From Aestuariibius violaceus (GTDB lineage: Bacteria > Pseudomonadota > Alphaproteobacteria > Rhodobacterales > Rhodobacteraceae), in contig NZ_JBFONT020000003.1 in NCBI RefSeq assembly GCF_040779325.2, forward strand, positions 186,001 through 250,000: a stretch of DNA of 64,000 bases. The letters run 5' to 3'. The position numbers and the translations under genes were made by a program. This document shows, piece after piece, positions 57,456 to 64,000 of this stretch. The notes below the pieces were generated by a model, which saw nothing but the letters and a program-made list of their open reading frames with translations, did no database searches and had not been told where the DNA came from. Position 1 is the stretch's first letter, and each line of letters begins with the position of its first letter.

Positions 57456-57601
57456 GTCGCCGCCGGGTTCGATGACCGTCTCTTAACGCGTGTTTAAGTC
57501 AAGTCGAAGGCTTGCTCTTTGAAGCGGCGATATATGCGGTGGCCGCCCGGCTTCCATGGCCGGCAGATCGCCTGCGCATCCATGATCTGCCGCTTTGTTC
57601 T

Positions 57602-58744
57602 TCAGCGGCTGACCACCAGCCCTTCCAGCCCGTGGAAGTGGTAGATGTCGGCATAGCGTGGGTGCTCTGTGAGGGCGAGGGTGGGGCAGCGGTCGAGGAG
57701 GATGGTGAGGGCCACCTCGATCTCGAGCCGGGCAAGCGGGGCGCCGACGCAAAAGTGGAGGCCGCCGCCGAAGGCGGTGTGGCGCGGGGCCTTGGCTTCG
57801 GGGGCGAAGTGTTCGGGCGCGCCGTCCCGGGCGGCGGAGGCGAGCAGGCAGTCGGCGCGGTCGCCGGGGGCGAAAGTGTGGCCGTAGAGCGTGACCTCTT
57901 CCAGCGCGTAGCGGGCGAAGACGTGGAGCGGCGGGTCGAAGCGGAGGAGTTCCTCGACCGGGACGGGGCGGCGGGCGGTTTCGCCGGCCTCGAGAAGGGT
58001 TTTGACCGCGTTGCCGAGCGTGTGGACGGTCGCCTCGTGGCCCGCGTTGAGGAGGAGGATGACGGTGGAGACGAGCTCGGGCGCGCTCAGCCTGTCGCCT
58101 TCATCGTGGGCGGCGATGAGGCGGGAGAGGAGGTCGTCGGTGGGGGTGGTGCGACGGGCGGCGATCTCGGTTCGGAGGAAAGCGGCGAAGTCGCGGGCGG
58201 CTGTGTTGGACGCCTCTTCATCCGCGTGGGTGCGGGCGGGCTGATACATGCGGACCATGGCGTTCGACCAGGCGAGGAGCTGGGGTGCCACCCCCTCGGG
58301 CAGGCCGAGGAGGCGGGTGATGGTCAGGAGCGGCAGCGGCGTGGCAAAGGCGGGCAGGAGATCGAAGGGGCCATCCGGGAAGGCGTCGATGAGGCTGTGG
58401 GCGGTTTCGGCGATCTGAGGGCGCAGCGCCTCGACCGCGCCGGAGGTGAAGGCGCGCAGGACGAGGGCGCGAAGGCGGGTATGGCGCGGCGGGTCGAGTT
58501 CGAGGAGGGAATGGGCCTCGAGCGCGTAGAAATCGGTCAGATGATCCGGGATGTCGAAGGGCGGCGGGGTGCGGCCGAAGCGGCGATCTTTGAGGATCAC
58601 ATTGACCGCCTCATGGGTGGTGGCGGCGACGGCGCCGTAGTCTTCCCAGAAGATCAGCGGGCCGGCGGCGCGGGCCTTGGCGTAGAACGGATAAGGATCT
58701 TGGACAAAGGCGGGATCGGTTGGCGATTGGCTGAGGCGGTGCAT
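57602..58744 (-). CDS. Cytochrome P450
   Basis: Soluble bacterial haem monooxygenase of 380 residues. The I-helix is VILLLNAGHEATVHTLGNAV, with the acid/Thr pair for oxygen activation. The K-helix is EELLRFDPPL, the meander Arg is in the FARYALEEV segment, and the haem loop FGGGLHFCVGAPLARLEIE carries the thiolate Cys. No adjacent ferredoxin is present, so redox partners are elsewhere. The substrate is unknown. It lies 30 bases after the sensor kinase gene in the same direction. Confidence 0.95.
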   Translation of the reverse strand: MHRLSQSPTDPAFVQDPYPFYAKARAAGPLIFWEDYGAVAATTHEAVNVILKDRRFGRTPPPFDIPDHLTDFYALEAHSLLELDPPRHTRLRALVLRAFTSGAVEALRPQIAETAHSLIDAFPDGPFDLLPAFATPLPLLTITRLLGLPEGVAPQLLAWSNAMVRMYQPARTHADEEASNTAARDFAAFLRTEIAARRTTPTDDLLSRLIAAHDEGDRLSAPELVSTVILLLNAGHEATVHTLGNAVKTLLEAGETARRPVPVEELLRFDPPLHVFARYALEEVTLYGHTFAPGDRADCLLASAARDGAPEHFAPEAKAPRHTAFGGGLHFCVGAPLARLEIEVALTILLDRCPTLALTEHPRYADIYHFHGLEGLVVSR

Positions 58745-58774
58745 GAAAGGGATCCGGAGGCTGGGCCGTCTTCG

Positions 58775-59941
58775 TCAGCTTCGGAGGCCGTCGTCCAGAG
58801 GGATCTCCAGCGTTGCGGATGCGCCGCTATCGGCGGTGTCGAAGCGAAGTGTTCCGCCGATCTGGGCGGCAGAAGCCTGCATGACCTTGAGCCCGAGGCC
58901 GGGCCGGGCCGCCGCCGAGGCAAGGTCGGTCTTGTTCGGGCCGTTGTCGCGGAAGACGCCGCGCAGGTAGGGGCTGTCGTGACGGAAGGTGATGTCGATC
59001 CGCCCTGCGTAGTCGTCGGGGAAGGCGTGTTTGAGGGCGTTGGAGACGAATTCGTTGACGAAGAGGGCGAGCGATCCGGCATAGCGCGACGGGACCTCGA
59101 CAGGATCGGAGCGGAGATCGAGCGTGATGCCGGGGCGGGCCTGGCTGCGCAGGATGTCGGCGAGGCGGTCCAGATAGGCGGAGAGATCGACGGTCGCCGA
59201 GGTTGAGGAGCGGTGCAACTGGTCGTGGATCTCGGCGATGGCGCGGACGCGGCCTTGGGCCTCGCGCAGGCCGTCGGCGAGGGGGCCGTCGCCTGCTTCG
59301 GTCGCTTGCAGGCCCAAGAGCGCGCTGACCTGCTGAAGGGAGTTCTTGACGCGGTGGTCGATCTCTTTGCGGAGGATGTCCTGCTGGCCCAGCGCCTCGG
59401 TCAGGCGGCGCGTCTGGTGTTCGATCTCTCGCTGGTCGTCGGCGAGGTTGCGCAATGCGCTGCGCAGGTCGATCTGGGCCATGACCTGGCGGGCGAGGGT
59501 TCGGAGGGTCTGGGCCTGAACGTCGCTGAGGGTGCGGGGTTTGGTGTCGAGGACGCAGAGCGTGCCGAGCGGCAGGCCATCGGCGCCTGTGAGCGGCATG
59601 CCGGCGTAGAAGCGCAGGTGAAGCTCGCCGGCGACGAGGGGGTTGTCGGCCGTGCGCGGGTCGGCGGTGGTGTCGGGGATGACGAAGAGGTCGCTTTGCC
59701 GGATCGCGAGCGCGCAGATCGAGCGGTCGATCGTGGTCTGGCGGATGTCGACACCGATCGCGGCCTTGAACCACTGGCGCGTGTCCTCGACGAGGCTGAT
59801 CAGGGCGATGGGGGCATCGCAGATCGCTGCGGCGAGGGCGGCGATAGCGTCGAAATCGCTTTCGCGCGGCGTATCAAGGAGGTGGCGCGACCGCAGGGCG
59901 GCCAGGCGATCCTCGTTCTCCACAGCTCTGCGGGTGTCCAT
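58775..59941 (-). CDS. GAF-domain sensor histidine kinase (HWE/HisKA_2 type)
   Basis: A 388-residue kinase from MDTRRAVENEDRLAALRSRH. The GAF sensor domain spans about 15-165. HisKA_2 dimerisation follows, with the phospho-acceptor His in LRKEIDHRVKNSLQQVSALL, then an HWE-type ATPase domain with NEFVSNALKHAFPD and FRDNGPNKTDLASA. No membrane helix is visible, so it senses a cytosolic signal. Such kinases in alphaproteobacteria often feed general stress signalling. No cognate response regulator is adjacent. Confidence 0.92.
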   Translation of the reverse strand: MDTRRAVENEDRLAALRSRHLLDTPRESDFDAIAALAAAICDAPIALISLVEDTRQWFKAAIGVDIRQTTIDRSICALAIRQSDLFVIPDTTADPRTADNPLVAGELHLRFYAGMPLTGADGLPLGTLCVLDTKPRTLSDVQAQTLRTLARQVMAQIDLRSALRNLADDQREIEHQTRRLTEALGQQDILRKEIDHRVKNSLQQVSALLGLQATEAGDGPLADGLREAQGRVRAIAEIHDQLHRSSTSATVDLSAYLDRLADILRSQARPGITLDLRSDPVEVPSRYAGSLALFVNEFVSNALKHAFPDDYAGRIDITFRHDSPYLRGVFRDNGPNKTDLASAAARPGLGLKVMQASAAQIGGTLRFDTADSGASATLEIPLDDGLRS

Positions 59942-60100
59942 CGTTGGCTTCCGTCGTCGGGATGACACGCCCGACCGTCGGGCTGCGCATGCTTATGTCC
60001 CATGACATAAGCCGCGCTGCAAGTCGGCCAAACCGAGATACGGGTTGATCCGGTGACTAGCCGACTTGGACGATGTGACGAAAGCTGAAGGGTCAGACCT

Positions 60101-61330
60101 TCAGGCGGCGCGCGCCGCCCTGTTGCGGCGGGGCCGGCGGCGTTTCTGGGAGGGGCGCGATTTGGGCTTTTGGCGGTTGGGGGTTGGCTTGGCCTGCTCC
60201 GCCGCCCAGGGCGTGCCGCCGAGGACGGGGATCTTGCGGCCCATGGTCTTTTCGATCGCGCGAAGCTCGGACATCTCGTCAGGCGCGCAGTACGCCACGG
60301 CGGACCCGTCGCGCCCGGCGCGGGCGGTGCGGCCGATCCGGTGAACGTAATTGTCGGGTACGTTCGGCAGGTCGTAATTGTAGACGTGGCGAATGCCGGG
60401 AATGTCGAGCCCGCGGGCCGCCACATCGGTGGCCACGAGAACGGTCAGATCGCCGTTGCGGAATGCCTTGAGGGCGCGTTCGCGCTGGCCCTGGGACTTG
60501 TTGCCGTGGATGGATCCAGCGGCGAAGCCGGCCTTGTCGAGCGTCTTCATCAGGCGTTCGGCCCCGTGCTTGGTGCGGGTGAAAACCAGCGCCTGTTCGT
60601 CGCGGTGGGCATCCAGATGGTCGATAAGGAGGACGGATTTGTCGGATTTCGTGACGAAGTGGATGCCTTGGGTGATCTTTTCGGCCGGTTTGCCCGGAGG
60701 AGCGGCTTCGACGCGGACCGGATCATTCAGATAGGCCGTCGACAGTTCGGCCATCTGTTTTGGCATCGTGGCCGAGAAGAGCATCGTCTGCCGATCCTTT
60801 GACAGGAGCGGCGCGATGCGGCGCAGGGCATGGATGAAGCCGAGGTCGAGCATCTGGTCGGCCTCGTCGAGGACGAGGAATTCCGTCCGGTCGAGGCGCA
60901 CCGCCTTACGGTCGAGCAGGTCGATCAGGCGGCCCGGCGTGGCAACCAGCAGGTCGGTCCCTTTCTGGAGCCGATTGATCTGGGCATTGATTGAAGCACC
61001 GCCCACCACGAGCCCGATCTTGAGATGCGTTCCGTCGGAATAGGCGCGCAGGTTGTCGAGGATCTGCTTGGCGAGCTCGCGGGTCGGCGCGAGGATCAGG
61101 CCGCGGGCCGTTTTCGGTTCGGGCTTTTCCCCGACCTGCATCAGGGTGTGGATGAGCGGCAGGCCGAAGGCGGCGGTTTTGCCGGTTCCGGTTTGGGCGA
61201 GGCCCATCACGTCACGCCCGTTCATGGCGTGGGGGATGGCCTTTTTCTGGATCGGGGTCGGGTCTGTGATGCCTTGTTCGGCCAGTTTGGCGATGAGGCG
61301 GGGCGCAAGGCCCAGCATGTCGAAATCCAT
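60101..61330 (-). CDS. rhlE: DEAD-box ATP-dependent RNA helicase (RhlE type)
   Basis: RNA helicase of 409 residues. The motifs are in order: Q motif LAPRLIAKLAEQGITDPTPI, Walker A LAQTGTGKTA, DEAD box VLDEADQMLDLGF, SAT in LFSATMPKQM, and motif VI YVHRIGRTARAGRDG. The C-terminal tail is Arg/Lys-rich. I chose the ATG at 61330, since AAGGA lies ten bases upstream; an ATG nine bases earlier is too close to that site. It probably acts in ribosome assembly or mRNA turnover, as RhlE relatives do. Confidence 0.93.
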   Translation of the reverse strand: MDFDMLGLAPRLIAKLAEQGITDPTPIQKKAIPHAMNGRDVMGLAQTGTGKTAAFGLPLIHTLMQVGEKPEPKTARGLILAPTRELAKQILDNLRAYSDGTHLKIGLVVGGASINAQINRLQKGTDLLVATPGRLIDLLDRKAVRLDRTEFLVLDEADQMLDLGFIHALRRIAPLLSKDRQTMLFSATMPKQMAELSTAYLNDPVRVEAAPPGKPAEKITQGIHFVTKSDKSVLLIDHLDAHRDEQALVFTRTKHGAERLMKTLDKAGFAAGSIHGNKSQGQRERALKAFRNGDLTVLVATDVAARGLDIPGIRHVYNYDLPNVPDNYVHRIGRTARAGRDGSAVAYCAPDEMSELRAIEKTMGRKIPVLGGTPWAAEQAKPTPNRQKPKSRPSQKRRRPRRNRAARAA

Positions 61331-61607
61331 GGGATACATGTCCTTGAGTGGCGGCGGGGGCTGTCCCGGCCGCGCGAAATTCAGGCGCCGCCCGGTCCGG
61401 ACGACAGGGCGATCGGGGCGCGCCGGGACGCTGGCCTTAAGCCAATCCGGCGCCGAACCCCTGCGTGATGTGGGTGCGTGTGATATATCGGCGTCCTGCC
61501 AGGGCGGGCCGGTTGGCCTGCCTCTTTCGCTCACGCGGCAGAAGACGCTGGAGGGCAGATGGCCCTTTCCCGGCGATAAGTCAACAGGTTTGACCCTGTT
61601 GCGTGCC
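61331..61607. other. Intergenic region upstream of rhlE
   Basis: 277 bases between the lysC stop and the helicase start. A small inverted repeat AACAGG/CCTGTT (61583-61600) follows lysC and could be a weak terminator. The rest is probably the promoter and leader of the helicase gene; nothing is recognisable. Confidence 0.35.
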
Positions 61608-62843
61608 TCAGGCGGTTTCCAGCCCGAACGCGTCGTGGAGCGCTTGGACGGCAAGCTCCATGTATTTTCGATCGATCAGGACGGAGATCTTGATCTCGGA
61701 GGTCGTGATGACCTTGATGTTGATCCCCTCGTTCTTGAGGGCGGTGAACATCTGGGAGGCGACGCCCGCATGGGAGCGCATGCCGATGCCCACGACCGAG
61801 ACCTTGCAGACATCCTTGTCGGCGACGAGGTCGTGGTAATTGATCTCTCCCCGCGCCTTGGCCTTTTCCATCGCGTCGTCGGCCCGGGCAACCTGATCGA
61901 CGGGGCAGGAGAAGGTCATGTCGGTCCGGCCGTCTTCTGAGATGTTCTGGACGATCATGTCGACATTGACGCCCGCCTCGGCGAGCGGGCCGAAGATCGC
62001 GGCGGCGATGCCGGGGCGGTCGGCGACGGAGATCAGCGTGACCTTGGCCTCGTCGCGGGAATAGGCGACGCCTGAGACGACCTTGCTTTCCATGATGTCC
62101 TCCTCGGCACAGACGAGCGTGCCGGCGTTTTCGTTGTTGTCCTCGAAGCTGGAGAGCACGCGCAGGCGCACGTTGTAGCGCATGGCGAGCTCGACCGAGC
62201 GGGTTTGCAGCACCTTGGCGCCGAGGGAGGCGAGCTCCAGCATCTCTTCGAAGGCGATGCGGTCGAGTTTGCGGGCCTTGGTGCTGATGCGGGGATCGGT
62301 TGTGTAGACGCCGTCGACATCGGTGTAGATGTCGCAGCGGTCCGCCTCGAAGGCGGCGGCGAAGGCCACCGCAGTGGTGTCGGATCCGCCGCGGCCGAGC
62401 GTCGTGATGCGGCCCTCGGGGCTGATGCCCTGGAATCCGGCGACGACGGCGACCTTCATGCCTTCGCCGAACTTCGCCATGATGTTATCGGTCGGGATCT
62501 CCTCGATCCGGGCGGAGCTGTGGGCGGAGGTGGTCTTGAGCGGCACCTGCCAGCCGGCCCAGGAGCGGGCGGGGACGTCCATCTCTTGCAGGGTGAGCGC
62601 CATGAGGCCCGCGGTGATCTGTTCACCGGAGGAGACGACGGCGTCGTATTCGCGCGCATCAAAAAGGGGCGAGGTCTCCTCCACCCAGCTGACGAGCTCG
62701 TTGGTCTTGCCCGCCATGGCGGAGACGATGACGATCACGTCATAGCCATTTGCGACTTCGCGGCCCACGCGCTTGGCCGCGCGGGCGATCCTGTCGAGGG
62801 TGGCGACGGAGGTGCCGCCGAATTTCATCACTAGAACGGGCAT
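61608..62843 (-). CDS. lysC: Aspartate kinase
   Basis: First step of the aspartate pathway to lysine, threonine and methionine, 411 residues. The N-terminal kinase domain has MKFGGTSVATLDRIARAAKR, TLGRGGSDTTAVAFAAAFEA and CDIYTDVDGVYTTDPRI. Two C-terminal ACT domains (VTLISVADRPGIAAAIFGPL and VCKVSVVGIGMRSHAGVASQ) give feedback regulation, probably by lysine and threonine. It is the monofunctional alpha/beta type of alphaproteobacteria. No lysine riboswitch-like leader is visible in the ~180 bases upstream. Confidence 0.97.
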   Translation of the reverse strand: MPVLVMKFGGTSVATLDRIARAAKRVGREVANGYDVIVIVSAMAGKTNELVSWVEETSPLFDAREYDAVVSSGEQITAGLMALTLQEMDVPARSWAGWQVPLKTTSAHSSARIEEIPTDNIMAKFGEGMKVAVVAGFQGISPEGRITTLGRGGSDTTAVAFAAAFEADRCDIYTDVDGVYTTDPRISTKARKLDRIAFEEMLELASLGAKVLQTRSVELAMRYNVRLRVLSSFEDNNENAGTLVCAEEDIMESKVVSGVAYSRDEAKVTLISVADRPGIAAAIFGPLAEAGVNVDMIVQNISEDGRTDMTFSCPVDQVARADDAMEKAKARGEINYHDLVADKDVCKVSVVGIGMRSHAGVASQMFTALKNEGINIKVITTSEIKISVLIDRKYMELAVQALHDAFGLETA

Positions 62844-62920
62844 GGGTGGTCTCGGCTACGGGTCCGGCGCGGGATAGGGAAAGGGGCGCGGAAGGGCAAG
62901 GGCCGGACGCGGGCGACTGC

Positions 62921-63024
62921 GCGCCTGGTGGCGCGACACCCGCCCGGCCCGGCCTTCGCGGACGCGTTGTTCCATCGTGCTGCGCGAATGGAAAGCGCGG
63001 ATGGAGTATTTGGGGCCAGATGAC
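62921..63024 (+). repeat. Long intergenic repeat R9
   Basis: GCGCCTGGTGGCGCGACACC, then CGCCCGGCCCGGCC, and after 70 bases GAGTATTTGGGGCCAGATGA. Matches R8 (39401-39516) in both blocks and in spacing. It lies between the lysC start and the SDR stop. Confidence 0.7.
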
Positions 63025-63025
63025 G

Positions 63026-63670
63026 TCAGTAAGGGTGGGGGTGGCCGTCCCAGGTTTCGAAAACCCCGGTCGTGTCCGGGGAGAGGGCGGCGAAGCCGCG
63101 GGCGAGGCCGCGGGCGCTTTCTTCCGGTGAGATGGCGGCGTGATCGCCGCCCATATCGGTGCGGACCCAGCCGGGGTGGTAGATGCCCACGGCGATGCTG
63201 TCAGGCTTGAGGTCGGTCGCGAGGTTGCGGCCGAGGTTGAGGAGGGCTGCCTTGGAGGCGCGGTAGATATAGCTGCCGCCGGGCGCCCGTTCGTGGGAGG
63301 CCATCTGGGAGGAGATGAGGGCGATCTTGCCGCGGGCCTCACGCAGGCGGGGGAGGAGCGCTTGGACGAGGAGGAACGGGCCGGTGACGTTGGTGGCGAA
63401 ACCCTCGGCCCACATGGCGGGCGGGTAGCCGGTCGCGAGATTCTGCCCCTTGTCGGGGTAGATCCCCGCATTGCAGACGAGGAGATCGAGCGGGCGGTCG
63501 ATCCTGGCCGCCAGATCCGCGATCGAGGCCGGGTCGGATTGATCGAGATCTTGCCAGCCCGGCTGTTTCGGCGCGGTGCGGGCGGTGCCGATCACCTCGT
63601 AATCTTTCGAGAGGATGTCGCGCAGGGCTGCGCCGATGCCGCGGTTGGCACCTGTGATGAGGGCGAGCAT
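63026..63670 (-). CDS. SDR-family oxidoreductase
   Basis: Short-chain dehydrogenase of 214 residues from MLALITGANRGIGAALRDIL. The NAD(P)-binding GANRGIG and LDLLVCNAGIYPD motifs, the catalytic Ser (SSQMASHE) and Tyr-x-x-x-Lys in YIYRASKAAL are intact. It matches the C-factor/short SDR group, and its substrate is unknown. An upstream start at 63685 would add five residues. Confidence 0.93.
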   Translation of the reverse strand: MLALITGANRGIGAALRDILSKDYEVIGTARTAPKQPGWQDLDQSDPASIADLAARIDRPLDLLVCNAGIYPDKGQNLATGYPPAMWAEGFATNVTGPFLLVQALLPRLREARGKIALISSQMASHERAPGGSYIYRASKAALLNLGRNLATDLKPDSIAVGIYHPGWVRTDMGGDHAAISPEESARGLARGFAALSPDTTGVFETWDGHPHPY

Positions 63671-63793
63671 GGATCTGTCTTTCAAAGCGTCGGTTCAGCC
63701 GAGTGGTAGGCTGCCCTGCGGATACGGGCAATGGCCGCCGGCCCTCTTTCGGTCGCGGAGAGAGGTGCCCGCATCGGACAGGGGTGACCCGCC

Positions 63794-64000
63794 TCAGTTG
63801 ACCTTGCGACCGGAGACGAAGGGGAGAGGGGCGACCGGGATGCCGTCGTCGAGGAGCGATTTGACCTCGCCCGAATTCGCTTCGCCGTAGATCGGGCGGT
63901 CGGGCGCGTCGCCGACATGGATCGCGCGCGCCTCTGAGGCGAAGCGGTCGGCGACGTAGTCGGAGGTCGCTTCCACATGCGCCTTCAGTTTTGCCACCGC
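63794..64000 (-). CDS. DUF1178 protein, 3' end only
   Basis: The last 68 codons of a gene that continues beyond the window. The visible part, ending KSLLDDGIPVAPLPF and SGRKVN after the YGEANSGEV segment, matches the C-terminus of DUF1178 proteins, which are small zinc-ribbon-like proteins of unknown function. The internal GTG at 63995 is not the true start. Confidence 0.85.
   Translation of the reverse strand, partial: AVAKLKAHVEATSDYVADRFASEARAIHVGDAPDRPIYGEANSGEVKSLLDDGIPVAPLPFVSGRKVN

Noticed and set aside
57512..59206. 564-codon plus-strand frame across the P450 and kinase genes
   Set aside because: Gly/Glu/Val-rich antisense translation spanning two well-identified genes.
62844..62930. 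Lysine riboswitch before lysC
   Set aside because: The short G+C-rich leader has none of the conserved lysine riboswitch core or a terminator.

Overview
The window is G+C-rich chromosomal DNA from a member of the Rhodobacteraceae (roseobacter/Rhodobacter type, Alphaproteobacteria). I infer this from the protein character of ilvBN, lon, dnaB, infC and gcdH, from the DUF2849/DUF934 assimilatory sulfur operon, from the Hint-domain and PstS-OmpA proteins, and from intergenic repeats of the GTATTT-GGCCAGATGA type. I see no tRNA, rRNA, CRISPR array or insertion sequence. Most of the window is core metabolism with small accessory islands.

Layout: 1-3.0 kb, the ilvB-orf126-ilvN operon on the minus strand, preceded by a leader-peptide attenuator. 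3.4-8.0 kb, a three-gene TRAP transporter for a probable 2-oxo acid. 8.4-9.2 kb, a hemP mini-operon of three overlapping genes. 9.2-11.3 kb, a LysR regulator and a tartrate/malate-type dehydrogenase. 11.3-12.7 kb, tpiA, a TfoX-like gene and an A-type Fe-S carrier. 12.7-14.2 kb, an HNH endonuclease gene between two direct composite repeats. 14.2-16.2 kb, an acetyltransferase, DUF3307 and SatD with tandem palindromes. 16.3-22.8 kb, LysR, an MscS channel, a glycerophosphodiesterase, sufT and tgt. 22.8-27.5 kb, a Hint protein and lon behind a heat-shock promoter. 27.8-36.6 kb, Rrf2/EamA, dnaB, pyrE, pyrC and gcdH. 36.7-42.0 kb, an orphan maturation set for molybdenum hydroxylases (CoxD/CoxE-like, XdhC, molybdopterin-binding). 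42.7-47.2 kb, DUF4139, an M28 peptidase, a transglutaminase and infC with an AUA start. 48.3-53.7 kb, the fpr/DUF934/cysH/cysI/DUF2849/cysG sulfite-reduction operon with a divergent Lrp-type regulator. 54.4-64.0 kb, an ArsR/ArsP pair, a signal-less PstS-OmpA protein, a P450, a sensor kinase, a DEAD-box helicase, lysC, an SDR enzyme and the 3' end of a DUF1178 gene.

How parts work together: branched-chain amino acid supply should be sensed by ribosome stalling in the ilv leader. CysG makes siroheme for CysI, CysH supplies sulfite, and Fpr is a plausible electron source. PyrC and PyrE are successive pyrimidine steps in one operon. The Cox/XdhC set would mature a molybdoenzyme encoded outside this window.

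The most unusual signals are non-coding. First, a ~130-bp element occurs at 8117 and 27617, with a partial copy at 54325. It begins with an array of 11-bp GTCGG repeats and keeps the same distance to a GATTGTTTCC block. Second, there are nine copies of an interspersed GTATTT-GGCCAGATGA repeat in short and composite forms. Third, tandem palindromes lie between satD and DUF3307. Further items are the complete ilv attenuator, the AUA start of infC and the Cys-rich microprotein coupled to hemP.
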